Origin: Terfezia claveryi
Lineage: Eukaryota > Ascomycota > Pezizomycetes > Pezizales > Pezizaceae
Length of the DNA: 33,655 bases
Direction of reading: 5' to 3'
Assembly: GCA_015179025.1 (NCBI GenBank)
Contig: WHUX01000389.1
Coordinates: 1-33,655 of the forward strand
Shown: positions 19,450 to 28,870 of the stretch, one piece after another
Layout of the letters: the number at the start of each line of letters is the position of its first letter
How positions within the stretch are numbered: position 1 is the first letter of the stretch
The notes under the pieces: generated by a model
What the model was told of the DNA's origin: nothing
Database searches by the model: none
What the model saw: only the letters and a program-made list of their open reading frames with translations
Made by a program: the position numbers and the translations under genes

Positions 19450-20217
19450 CTATGTGAGCTCTCGGAATAAGAGCCCGAAAAAAGCCTCCGTGGCCTCATA
19501 CGTTTCCTCCCCCTCCTTTCTCCATTCTGGTTTGTCGAGATCCTCCCAGTTACTCTTTTCCCCCAATAGTGTTCTCCGGTAATGATCGAAGCGTGGGCAC
19601 TTGAAGACGATATGCTCGCCTGTCTCGATGGGGTGTCCGCATGCGCATTCTGCTGAGTCTGCTTTACCGATATAGTGGAGCCAGCTTTTCTGTGGGCCTC
19701 TGTTCGATCGTAACCAAGTGTAGGCTGAGAGGGCATGGCGGTTCCATTCCATCCTTCTCATGCCATGCCCTGCTCTGGTTCTCGCTTCCTTCCGCACGGC
19801 TTTAGAGGACGCCCGGAGACCCCCTTCTGTCACTATCCGTTCCTGGCCTGTGAATTCCCCCAAATGCGACTGGAGGCTTGCGGTCCGGTCTGCCTTCTCA
19901 TTACCTGGAATGCCTAGGTGGCCCCTAACCCAAGATATCTGCGTGTCCCTGTGTGGGTTGCTTGTTAAGAGGGACTTGATGCTGCTTTCGATGCCCGATC
20001 TGGGGGGGGAGCCTAAACTCATGTTGTAGACTGCCTGGATTGCTGCTTGGGAATCTGACAAGATTGCTAGCATGTCCGTGTCTTCCTTGTGGAGGGCTAG
20101 TTGCATTGCGAAGAGTTCGCCGTCTGCTACCGTAGCTCGGTCTCCTAGGTAATCTCCGTAATCGTCGGGGGAGCCTCCTGTCCGGTCCTCGCTGTGGACT
20201 CCACTTGCTACAAACAC
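19450..20217 (-). pseudogene. LINE ORF2 C-terminus: RNase H plus Cys/His domain
   Basis: 255 codons open to a stop at 19450. RNase H motifs: TVADGELFAMQLAL (catalytic Glu), ILSDSQAAIQAV (Asp) and SWVRGHLGIPGNEKAD (His and last Asp). Then comes the shared tail EWNRHALSAYTW and CACGHPIETGEHIVFKCPRF. The first catalytic Asp strand of RNase H is probably in the short stretch just upstream (CPDGRSPPF), behind a TAA near 20262. Family knowledge: in I/Tad-like LINEs RNase H removes the RNA strand after target-primed reverse transcription. The reverse transcriptase itself is missing. Confidence 0.85.
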
Positions 20218-21173
20218 AAACGGGGGGGATCTTCCATCAGGACATGCCCTGATGGTGTGTTAAGTCCTTCCGGCATTGCTGTCGGAGGTCAACATTGATT
20301 TTTCGACCTAGGGCACAACTTGCCCTTACCCCTTTCGGGGTCCCCTCGGAGGTATTAGCGGCGACGGGGTGGACGGGCACTGTTATTCTCCGCCGGGCTG
20401 TCCCCGGCCTTGCCCGAGAAAAACTGCCCTACTCCACCAGCCGACCGGACGGCCTTTCCTGTATCGCCTCCCTCATCAGTTCTCAGTTTTCAATATGGGA
20501 CATACTCACGGCGTTACCCGCTTTCCATATCTTGTAGTGGACCAGACCCACTTACTGAGTTGAATCAGTAGAGAACTATGCGGTCGCAACTCCGCTATAG
20601 CATTTGCCTTTGCTCCTTAAGCCTCAGCAGGTGAACTGCGTACGCATTGCTGCGTTCATTGAGACCGACACCCGCATCCGTCCTGTCGGACCGTTACGCT
20701 GCAGTTAACCCGGAACCCCGAGCTCTTGTATGCAATGTCAGGGAACACGCGTAATGGAATTCATTACTCTAATGGTGCTCTGAACCGTACGTAACGCCTC
20801 GCCTCAAGCTGCATTTCTCAGCTCTTCGCGATGCAGAAGGTGGTACATACAAACTCCCACCATCCGCCGGCGGTGTCTCGCCACCGGTCTCTATAGGTAT
20901 ATTACTGTGAACACTACTGCTCAATGTGAACGATTCGCAGTGGACACTATACCAAAGATCCCCCAGTGACTAACCAATACATCACACGTACTGGAGGAAA
21001 CCCCCTACGGGTAGTGCCAGCCATGACTGTTTGTACGAGATGTGACCTGTCCGAGCCCAACCGGAATTCAACCGGACTTAACCTGGCGCGCGCACCTGGT
21101 GGTGAGTCAACTGCTAGGTAATGGAGATGACTGGGGGTACTTCACTACGACGAGTTGCTGTCTCTGCCCTTGC
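20218..21173 (-). other. Unidentified GC-rich 5' part of the antisense LINE insertion
   Basis: Lies inside the target-duplication borders, so it came in with the LINE, but I read no RT motif in it. It may be a heavily decayed ORF2, or a second RNA joined by template switching. Plus-strand ORFs here are chance. Confidence 0.5.
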
Positions 21174-22020
21174 ATGAGGAGTATAAAAATTACAAGAGCA
21201 AGGTGTTAAATTTTGTGAACCAATTTCGTGAGGCTGCGTTTTTCTTGAGAAGTACTCTATGTGATCTTGCGGAGGATGCCGTTGAGTTGGATGAGTGAGA
21301 CTTTTGTTCGCTCGCACAGATCAAGTTGATCGAGAAAAGGCTCAATGTTGAGATGGACGAGAAGGCATCAGTTCAAAAGGCAGCGAACAGACACAGGCGC
21401 TAGGCTCGTCCGAACCATCTCCTCTCTACAAGCCCCGCCACCGCCACCACCGCCACCACCGCCAACCTCAGTAACGGATACAAGCACACAGACTACCTCC
21501 GACGGTCCGACCCCGGCACAGAAGCCGATGACCAACAGCGTCTCCACCAATACGGACCACCCAGTACCCACATACGCAGAGGCAGCGACTGCCAGAAACA
21601 ATCGGTCAAACCACAAAAGGGCAAAGGCAAAGGCAAAGAGTCGGCAGCGGCCTCATCTCCAACCCCCCCAGCTCATAGGAAAGTGACGCCACCGCCGAAC
21701 CCATCTCCCAGCCTCAGAAACAACCAGACAACACAGGTACGAACACAAGCAGTAGTCTTGCATGCTGCCCCAACCATACAAACCCGGTCTGATGCGCAGA
21801 TGGATCGAGGGTGACAATAAGAATGCCCAAATTAAGGGGATTCGGTGGTTGTTGCTAGAAGGGAGAAGGGTCGGAAAGGCGGCGTCGTCACTAGTAATCT
21901 ACTTGGCGGAAGAAATCAACCTCAAGGACGGGCTCCGCATGGGCAAAAGACTCTTCCGGACCACAGCATACAACTGGGATGCGTGATGGGACACATTTTG
22001 AGCGGGATTTCTTCCTTTTC

Positions 22021-22208
22021 TACTGGCGAGGGGTTATTATGGGATAATTCAGTTTTTACTGGCGAGTGGTTCTACAAGCGCGCGGTTTTAATTTTCTTCT
22101 ACCTGCGAGGGGTTTGTTAGGGTCGAGGTTATACTTGTGAGGGGAATTGTTTATGGGGTTTCTACTGGCGAGCGGTTTCTAATTTTCCCTTTCTCACCTG
22201 CGCGGGGT
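22021..22208 (+). repeat. Six spaced copies of a tactggcgaggggtt-like motif
   Basis: Starts at 22021, 22058, 22100, 22132, 22162 and 22195; consensus tac(t/c)(g/t)gcgag(g)ggtt, spaced 30-42 bases. It occupies the place after ORF1 where ORF2 would normally begin. Confidence 0.65.
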
Positions 22209-23240
22209 TTTTCACATTCACAGGCCGTAAGGCACTCTTTTGTTCTTCGGGGCTCCAGTCAGGGCCCTCGGGCTCATCCGGCACTGCCGGTTAATGTCAG
22301 CATGGGAGTATCCCATTCATGAGTCTCCTTTTGTTTTGTGTACTTATCCGCGTCGACTTGGCAGATTAACTTGCCCGGTCCTGAATCCACCCGGGCTTCC
22401 GGGTGGCTCCTCATGGCCCCCCTAACGGGGCCGCATAGGAGTCACAAGTTTTTTTAAAAAAAAAACAAAAAAAAGCGGAGAGAGCATGTACTGTAGGACC
22501 GGATATCGAGAGCCACAATGAGCAAATCGTGAAGAATAATGGCAGTAAAGTGAAACTCTACGTGCAAGTAGAATTCGTATGCGCAAAAACCAATGCTATA
22601 GCTGCCAGTATAGAAAAAGCCATGTGAGAAGTCGCCGATATGCACGCATCCCCCAAACTCCCCCCCCCAATTTTCACAAAATCCGCCGTTTCATTCCCGT
22701 CTTGTACTCTAACCTCCCATATTCTATATGCTAACAAAAAAAATGCTGAACGTCATTCTGACCTTAGCTTTCCCAGCCGAGAACGTCATCCCGAGCACTC
22801 ATGACGAAAGCCCAGCTCAAAGAAATAAGCAAAAGAAATAAAAAGAAATAAAAAAAAATAAAATTTTGTTTCCTCCATAACGTTAGTATCCTGAGGGACA
22901 CTTTCAATATCTCTATTCTTGCATTAGAATTTTCCCTATTATATAGGCATCAACAGTGTTTGTAGGACCTACTCCTTATCTTTTCCATGGTAGCAACATC
23001 AGCATATTCCCAAATGACCCTCTCTTTTGCGTTGATGTCTTCAATGAAAGGCTGAAATTCAATATCAAATGACTTCAATGTAGTTTGTAACTTTTTTGAG
23101 CCCTGATTTTACTTTAGCACAATGTACATGTAATGGTATCTCATATGTACTCCACATACTTCTAGCTTTGAACTAAGCATGAGCCTTGACTGCAAACACA
23201 ATGACAGCAGCATAGAGCTTCTGGTAAGGCAGATTCTACA

Positions 23241-23940
23241 CTGTGCTGCTCGTTGGGACTTTTGTTCTCCCAACACTGCGCGCCAGGAGCGGGCTTCGGA
23301 CGGGAATCTTTCTTGCGCATGATCGGTATTCTCTCTGGTATTTGTGTCAATGGTGGTTTGGTGCTGAAATTTATGTGTACAGTAGGTCGTAGCGGAACAA
23401 AGAAAGTGCCAGACTACAAAGAATTGGCAAGTTTCGACGACCAAAAAGTGAGGGTCTGGTCGCATTTTCTGACGATTCTCTTTATTTGAGTGGTAGCTTA
23501 AATCGGTCTGGAACTGTGCCAACCAGACTACCGTATCTGGAACTAAACTTTGGCACGGATAGTCTCGCACCGGAGCACTTCTGGTTATGGTTGAATAATT
23601 TCGTTTTTACTACGGAGGCAAGCAGTATCCTCTACCATTATTGGATGTTCATGGAGGCGTACCATATATCAAATAGTGGGATAGATACCAGGATCAATTG
23701 TAGTGAGAACATGTTTATTATACCATGGGCAAGGTTTGGATCTATTCTATTATATGCATATTAAGAACTAAGAGTTCCATAGTCTGGTTATAGTTCCAGG
23801 TGGTAAATCTGAATAAAAAGGAAATGCATAATCAGTGAATAGTAAACTGCGGAGCAACTGGGAAGGCAGCTGTGGAGGCAACTGGGAAGGCAGCTGCGGA
23901 GGCAACTGCAGAGCAACTGGGAACGGAGCAACTAAGAACG
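23241..23940. other. Spacer between duplication copies, no recognised gene
   Basis: Unique to this side. The overlapping ORFs on both strands (23109-23570 minus, 23253-23489 and 23486-23764 plus) have no motif I know. The end holds a small tandem repeat (23849-23942) with units like ggaggcaactgggaaggcagctg. Confidence 0.5.
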
Positions 23941-23942
23941 GG
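23849..23942 (+). repeat. Tandem repeat of gc(g)gaggcaactgggaaggca-like units
   Basis: About four imperfect units of 18-24 bases at the left edge of copy B. Confidence 0.7.
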
Positions 23943-24626
23943 CCATCGTAGTTGTTACCAGGTGTTGAGATTTTGCTCTAGCTACCTGTGGATTGCTGAT
24001 GGGTTGGCTATTTGCCTGCATAATAAATTAACCTCTCAGGTCTTGTTATCTTTGCGCTATGAACAATAGCCCTCCTACCAGTTGCTTGATAGGTTTAGGA
24101 TCGGGAATTGCCCCTTCCTTATCTTCTTTGAATGTAGCTCGATGTAGAGGTAGAGATTTTTAGGTTGAGGTTGTCCTTGAAGGCGGGATGCATTCTATTA
24201 GGGTTTTTTTTATTATTTAATTTTAATAATTTATTACTTGTATTCAAGTTAATTTAACTGTGACGTGTCCGGTGGTTAGGACCCCTGAAGGAATCCTGAA
24301 TTAGAATACGTACTGTAGATACCAACCCACGCACACTCTAGCAGATGAGCTGCATTCCGAGTCTCTCCGCATACACAGAACGGATTCCCCTCCCCCCCCC
24401 AACCCAAATCCTTTATATCAATGTCCTCTGCGGGCCTCGGTTTACTTGATACTTATAGCTACCAATTTAGCACTACGGGATAAGAAGAAATAGCCGTAGG
24501 CCTAGATTAACTCTGGCAAAAATATACTTGTTATATTTGTAGTTACAAATCCTTTTCTTTTTAATACGCGAACTGTCTGCTATGAGCCTGAGAGCTTAAC
24601 AATACTGGCGTTATAGCATTTCATAT

Positions 24627-25081
24627 ACAATTATAAGAGGTAAAGGAGGGAGGTGCAGCAGTGAGATCCAAATGTCCACTGAAGGATAATACGAATGAGC
24701 GAAGTGAGATTGTCACGTAGAGATATGAAGAAGTGAGAGCTGTATTGCAGCGAAGAGATGCGTTGTTCTGTTATTATTATATCTCTATCCAACAGGAAAC
24801 GAACGAGATATATATACATGAATGAACGCACATAAGAAAGTGAAGAAGAAGAAGGACATATGAGTAGCACGCAATGCCTGTGAAGGCCGAAGCACGCAAT
24901 GCCTGTGAAGGCCGAAGCACGCAATGCCTGAGAAGGCCGTTGCTTGCCATAAGATCTGCAGGCCGAAGGTCGCTGCGTGTGGAATAGCAAGGCATGGGCG
25001 GAATGAATGAATGTACGGCATTCAATCACTAACAGTACCCTGGCGAAAGTATTTGCGACCCCTCCCGTATATTTTTACAGG
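24627..25081. other. Copy-B-specific segment, possible antisense solo LTR, with 25-bp repeats
   Basis: Homology to copy A stops after tttcatata and resumes near 25082. On the minus strand the segment begins tgttagtgattgaatgcc (from 25032) and has a TATA-like tatatata near 24815, which would suit an LTR. No target duplication could be matched, so this stays a guess. Three 25-bp units (agcacgcaatgcctgtgaag...) sit at 24866-24940. The overlapping minus-strand ORFs are products of these repeats. Confidence 0.4.
24866..24940. repeat. 25-bp tandem repeat, three units
   Basis: Units at 24866-24890, 24891-24915 and 24916-24940; the third has two changes. Confidence 0.9.
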
Positions 25082-25292
25082 AGGTGCAGTCTCGTGCAAT
25101 AATTTGAATACGAGTACTGAAGTATTTTTCTTAAAAGAATTAGCTTTAATTTTCTGCACAAGGCCTAGGAGCAGACCTACCGGTACTTATGGAGCGAATG
25201 AAAAGTACCAATCAAGTCACTCTTGTGTCACTTATAAGAAATGCTACGGGAATACAGCCGCACATCAGTAGATAAATTCAGGTGATAATATT

Positions 25293-25716
25293 CTATAATA
25301 TAGGAACATGTACTTGCAAAGGTTCGTTCATAAGGAGTAGGAAAAAAATAGATACATCAGTATAGGAATACTCAGGATCCGAGTCTTCGCTTTGACCAGC
25401 ACTAGTAGCACCCTCACCTGCAGCCAGAATGTCCCTTAAACGAAGAAGCTGGGATAATTTTTGCCTACACATCAATTGATCATTCAGCAACCGCACAACA
25501 GCCTCACGCCCATTCGCAGCTGCCAATGAGAGTGGTGTCCACCCACGATCATCCTTAGCATTGATATCAACATCATTTCAGCCGCACAACATTCTCATGC
25601 CCATCTCAGCTACAAATAAGAGGGGTGTCCGCCCATCAGTGTCCACAGCATTGATACCACCATCTCGTTTGGTCAGCAGTCGCACAACAGCCTCAAGCCC
25701 AAAAAAACTCTTTTAC
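25293..25716 (-). pseudogene. Detached last ankyrin repeats and C-terminal tail of NLR copy B
   Basis: On the minus strand more ankyrin units follow the LINE scrap (GRTPLLFVAEMG, GWTPLSLAAANGREAVVRLL) and then the tail shared with copy A (LAAGEG, SEDSDPEYSYTDVS). An in-frame stop and an internal deletion separate the units. This was probably the original C-terminus of the protein before the scrap introduced an early stop at 25717. Confidence 0.7.
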
Positions 25717-27723
25717 TCATATTCGGTCCCAATTGGGAGGGGGGGACCATGATGAGCCACCCGGAAGCCCGGGTGGATTCAGAAGCGCACCCCTATCCTC
25801 CACTACCAAGGCCAATTCGGGGCTAGTCTCAGTATAAGCTGCGTATGGGAGTGGTGCAAGGCCATGCTTGTCCTTACCATTGATATCAATATTATTTCGC
25901 TTGATCAGCAGCTGCACAACCTTCTGATGCCCGTTCTCAGCTGCCCATGTGAGTGGTGTCTGTCCACGACTGTCCTTAGAATTGATAACAACCTCATCTC
26001 GCTCGATCAGCAGCCGCACAACATCCTCATGCCCCTCCTCAGCCGCCCAAGAGAGCGGGGTCCGGTCTCCATCGTCTTTCTGATCCACATTCCACCCCAT
26101 CTTACAGAGATACACCATATTTTCAGTCAATCCAAAGTATGCTGCTACATGGGGCCCTGAAAACCTCTGTGTCGGCCTGAATTTCTGAAGCCTCCAATAC
26201 AAGACTTGTATAGAACAGGGTGGGCAGTTGCTCTCATGGTTCAGTACCATATTTGCGAGCTTTCTCAGGCCATTATTGCATTGATCGTTGTAATAGGTCC
26301 CCCAATAAAGTGATGCATAGTCTAGGAATGCATATTTGTCCAGCTTTACATCCAGACTATTATCATCCATACAGGGCTGTCTCAGATCTGCAAAGTTAAG
26401 GTAAGTCAAACAACATTCGGCAATATAACTGTACCCATTTGGGAATTCTATCCCGGCATATTTGTGGAAGTACTCTTCAAGTGTGTAGTGCACGAAGCGT
26501 ACTGTTAATGTCTCTTCATCCACAACAACCAACCCAAGACAGCAGTCTAGTAGGGCTTTCCGTGGAGGAATATTATCTGTATCGAATTCCATATGGCCGT
26601 TCTCAACAGCTAGCGCATGTTGAAGTTCCACAAGCTTTAGTGGTCGGTAGGCAAAATGAAGCCACATGAGTACTCGCATACCCAACTCAGCCTGGCTCTT
26701 ACTGAGGCATTCCCGGATTCTAGTAATGACACCCTTAAATGAATCATAGAGACCATTTGGCAGTGTTTCTAGTGCTTTCCGTCGTTTAGACTTTGTAGTC
26801 ATTCCTAGGACCATTTTGATGTGCAAGGCGGGAAGAAGAAACCTGGAAAGATAAATCAGTACATGAGCTAATATAGCTGATGAACTCTATAACCCACATT
26901 CCCTGAGACTTCTCAATGATTGCATCCATAATGTCTTTTTGCAATGCCTCATCCATTGCATCTGGATTCAGATCGTCCTCAATTTGTTGCTCCAAGAAGT
27001 CCTGGAGGTCCTGCTGACTGGCGCTAATAACGATTTTATGTGGCTGTACAACTCGAAGGAGCTTCTGTACTTTATTTTCAATATGACTTCGTCCCGTAAG
27101 GAATAAGCGAATATTGTTATAATTAGTACCCAACTCTTTCAGCACATTGAGAAGCTGCTGCTGAACCTTTGGTTCCAGCTCATCAACAGCATCTATACAG
27201 ACAAATGCACGCTTGAGCTGCTGTAACTGTATCCCGAGGAGAGCTAAAATATCTCCCATCATAATTCTCCTGCCCTGACGCTTGATATTTACAAGCTTTT
27301 CAATTAATTCTTTTGGTATACTTTCTTGCGCAGTAGTTAGAAGCTGGTGCAGAAAACTCCCAAGGATATGGACTAGGATCTGGTTGTTTTGGTCCTTGTA
27401 ATCGGCATATAAATAAGCAATTCCTATACTAGGATATTCGTGGAATTGAGAATAAAGCTCGTCGATCACAACAGAGCTATATAATGAGTTAGCAGGTGCT
27501 AATAACCCTTAAGCCCAGTATATTGCATGGTTCAATACCTGATTACAGTTTTTCCCGCACCGGGTATTCCGTAACAGCAAAACACATGACCACCCTCCTC
27601 TATAATGTTGCTATCTCGCCATTTGCAGAAAGATTCAAGACCCAGGAGCCATGCAGCAGCTTTTTTGGTACGATGCATCCTCACATCTTGGTGTCTCTTG
27701 AGTGGCTCCAATGGGGTCAACAT
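25717..27723 (-). CDS. NACHT-ankyrin (STAND/NLR-type) gene, copy B: three-exon model, 629 aa
   Basis: Hand model on the minus strand: exon 1 27723-27539, intron 27477-27538 (62 bp, branch tgctaac), exon 2 27476-26898, intron 26843-26897 (55 bp, GT...CAG, branch ctgat), exon 3 26842-25717. Joined length 1,890 bp is exactly in frame. Exon 1 ends in the Walker A motif GIPGAGKT; exon 2 starts VVIDELYSQ and has Walker B (FVCIDAVDELEP) and the sensor-like LFLTGRSHIENK. Exon 3 has the linker helices (RFVHYTLEEYFHKYA) and ankyrin units (DRTPLSWAAEEGHEDVVRLL, GQTPLTWAAENGHQKVVQLL). STAND proteins switch on ATP/GTP binding and oligomerise, with ankyrin repeats as sensor. The usual N-terminal effector exons lie upstream but are decayed, and the last residues come from a LINE scrap. 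The start at 27723 is the first ATG after an in-frame TAA. It may be a truncated gene or a young pseudogene. Confidence 0.78.
25736..25782 (-). mobile_element. LINE 3'-end scrap inside the ankyrin coding region
   Basis: On the minus strand it reads ctgaatccacccgggcttcc followed by gggtggct(c)atcatgg and a C run, matching the 3' UTR of the ORF1-only LINE (22380-22425). No poly(A) or target duplication is evident. It gives copy B its final residues (NPPGLPGGSSW) and early stop. Confidence 0.8.
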
Positions 27724-28540
27724 TGTCGATAGTCCGGGTATCCTGTCATCTTAAAAAGTCAGCCTAACCCTCTATAGGTAAGAGAGATTCTAAAGGTACC
27801 TTGGATATTATTGCGGATTTCTTCAGTCACTTTGAGTGTGTTAGTAGCTGTAGTTGATATGTCTGTTCATACAGTCCCATTAGCATTCCTTATTCTCATA
27901 TAGCCCCATTTAGATATTATCTGGGATGCATAAAAACTAGGTGCAGCTGGGGCGATTTGAGGAGTAATGGGCCAGGTTAAAAAGCACATAATGAAAGTAT
28001 CCACCTACCATTCAACTTGGCCAAAGGTTTCAGTTCTGACGTGATATCCTGAAGGACACCTTCAATGTCTGTATTGTCGCATTAGACTTTTCCCAAACAT
28101 AGACGTATCCAACCGTGTTTGTAGGACTATACCCCTTATCCTTTCCATGGTAGCAGCATCCGCACATTCCCGAATGACCATCCCTTTTGCATTGATGTCT
28201 TCAATGAAAGGCTGAAATTCAATATCAAATGACTTCAAAATATTTGTAACTTTTTTGAGCCCTGATCTTCCTTTAGCACAATGTAATTGTATTTTCTATG
28301 TACTCCATATACAGTACACTTACCTCTAGCTTCAAAATAAGCATGAGCCTTGACTGCAAACACAATGACAGCAGCATAGAGCTCTGGTAAGGCAGATTCT
28401 AGCATACGCTGACGCTGTAAGCTATTCTCTGCTGACCCTGAAGTCAATGGAACCCCAATGTATATCCCAGCATAAAACTCGCATATAGACATCTTTTCCA
28501 GAAGCGCCGCTATGGCTGTTCTGTCCCATAGAGCGGTGCG
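27724..28540 (-). pseudogene. N-terminal exons of NLR copy B (helical STAND-associated domain), decayed
   Basis: Minus strand. An exon at 28540-28324 reads AALLEKMSICEFYAGIYI ... ALPELYAAVIVFAVKAHAYFEA. It is followed by a canonical intron 28262-28323 (GTAAGT...ATCAG, 62 bp) and an exon KKVTNILKSFDIEFQPF ... ECADAATMERIR. This pattern resembles the helical N-terminal domain found before NACHT in many fungal STAND proteins (DUF7708/NACHT_N kind; name tentative). A frame change near 28090, a TAA near 27753 and no clear first exon suggest it is broken. Further short exons (DITSELKPLAKLN near 28020, VTEEIRNNIQ near 27825) with GT donors are readable before the NACHT exon. Confidence 0.65.
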
Positions 28541-28638
28541 TCCCGCCCACGTGTGGGACGTCCCATACGCCTGTGGGACGCTAAAGCTGGGTGGGACGTC
28601 CCACCCAGCTTTGGCACTAGTGACCGTCCCATCCAGCG
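28536..28638. repeat. Cluster of gggacgtccc palindromes, including a perfect 30-bp palindrome
   Basis: 28583-28612 is a perfect palindrome (half site aaagctgggtgggac). Beside it, 28538-28580 has gcgtccc ... gggacgc inverted repeats and further gggacgtccca copies. It lies just outside the end of copy B homology and could be the end of a mobile element or a cruciform-forming site. Confidence 0.85.
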
Positions 28639-28713
28639 GTGGAATAATTTTCTAGCATAATTATTGCAAGCCGGACAAAATTATTGCATACAGAACTATC
28701 TATCTATGTAAGA

Positions 28714-28789
28714 GAAACAACCAACCGAAACAACCAAGTGAAACAACCAAGCGAAATAACCAAGCAAAATAACCAAGCAAAATAACCAG
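28714..28789 (+). repeat. Tandem repeat of gaaa(c/t)aaccaagc-like 12-13 bp units
   Basis: About six imperfect units in an A-rich stretch downstream of the integrase gene (on its 3' side). Confidence 0.8.
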
Positions 28790-28870
28790 ACATATATACA
28801 TAAGATACAAATAAATAAAACAAGCAGTAGTATGATCTAAAAAAAAAACAGATAAATAAAAGAACAGAAA

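Larger units (their letters stand above)
19124..21173 (-). mobile_element. Antisense 5'-truncated LINE nested in ORF1 of the other LINE (2,050 bp)
   Basis: A run of 20 T (19124-19143) is its poly(A) tail on the minus strand. atgaggagtataaa on both sides (19110-19123, 21174-21187) is a 14-bp target duplication. On the minus strand: about 950 bp of unrecognised GC-rich sequence (21173-20218), the RNase H end of ORF2 (20217-19450), and a 3' UTR ending in the hairpin (19157-19190). Confidence 0.92.
18848..21986 (+). pseudogene. LINE ORF1 (Gag-like RNA-binding protein), interrupted and decayed
   Basis: Starts at ATG 18848 (aaaatg). The N-terminal part is basic then Pro/Thr-rich (PQRKRKDSPGKVDKRN) and reaches an acidic stretch (DSDDEEYK) at 19110-19123, where the antisense LINE has inserted. 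It resumes at 21188 with a helical, probably coiled-coil part (LIEKRLNVEMDEKASVQKAA), a poly-Pro run (21439-21465), STQTTSDG and TYAEAATA, and ends with GIRWLLLEGRRVGKAASS and LRMGKRLFRTTAYNWDA before TGA 21984-21986. The last block is typical of ORF1 ends in fungal Tad-like LINEs. There are at least two nonsense codons (21296, 21402 area) and a frame change near 21385. Confidence 0.72.
18459..22474 (+). mobile_element. ORF1-only LINE (no ORF2), itself split by another LINE
   Basis: Flanked by gcggagagagca(c/t)g at 18445-18458 and 22475-22488, with an A-rich tail at 22456-22474. Without the nested insertion (19124-21173) and one duplication copy it is about 1.95 kb: a 5' UTR of about 390 bp, a decayed ORF1, a motif array (22021-22208) and a 3' UTR. 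The last 100 bases match the other LINEs here, with the hairpin at 22407-22441. No RT, endonuclease or RNase H is present, yet both ends are defined, so ORF2 was lost before this copy inserted. It would have depended on the enzymes of a full LINE. Confidence 0.8.
18437..22879. mobile_element. Outermost insertion of a three-level nest in copy A
   Basis: Copy B reads directly from the block ending ttctgacgt to the block starting tatcctga (near 28040). In copy A these are separated by 18437-22879, with acgtta on both sides (18431-18436, 22880-22885). Once the inner LINE is removed, about 410 bp remain (18437-18458 plus 22489-22879). They contain a short open stretch (reading ELAERAC ... ESHNEQIVKNNG ... 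IEKAM, stop near 22627) and an A-rich tail (22810-22866). I do not recognise the protein. It may be a truncated retroposon or a processed gene copy. Confidence 0.6.
13081..23240. repeat. Segmental duplication, copy A (insertion-loaded)
   Basis: After removing insertions this region matches copy B (23941-28407) in the same order and direction. Anchor blocks: gttgttaccaggtgtt (13094 / 23951), gaaaagtaccaatcaagtca (14352 / 25199), the NACHT-ankyrin exons (14640-16820 / 25440-27770), the regulatory/N-terminal stretch (17582-18430 / 27779-28035) and the N-terminal exon block (22886-23237 / 28048-28404). Divergence is visible throughout, so the duplication is not recent. Confidence 0.9.
23941..28407. 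repeat. Segmental duplication, copy B (less disturbed)
   Basis: Direct-orientation partner of 13081-23240. It keeps the empty sites of the MITE, poly(A) retroposon, TIR element, LINE and nested insertion of copy A. It has its own extra sequence at about 24627-25081 and a LINE scrap at 25736-25782. Confidence 0.9.

Noticed and set aside
20281..21110. Ribosomal RNA fragment (GC-rich, gctgcgttcatt motif)
   Set aside because: The resemblance to the 5.8S region is limited to about a dozen bases; nothing else fits.
23109..23764. Frames on both strands in the spacer
   Set aside because: No motifs; part of the minus frame is a frame-shifted reading of the NLR N-terminal exon in copy A.
24631..25029. 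Overlapping minus-strand frames of 78-132 codons
   Set aside because: They come from the 25-bp repeats and flanking low-complexity sequence, with no known motif.
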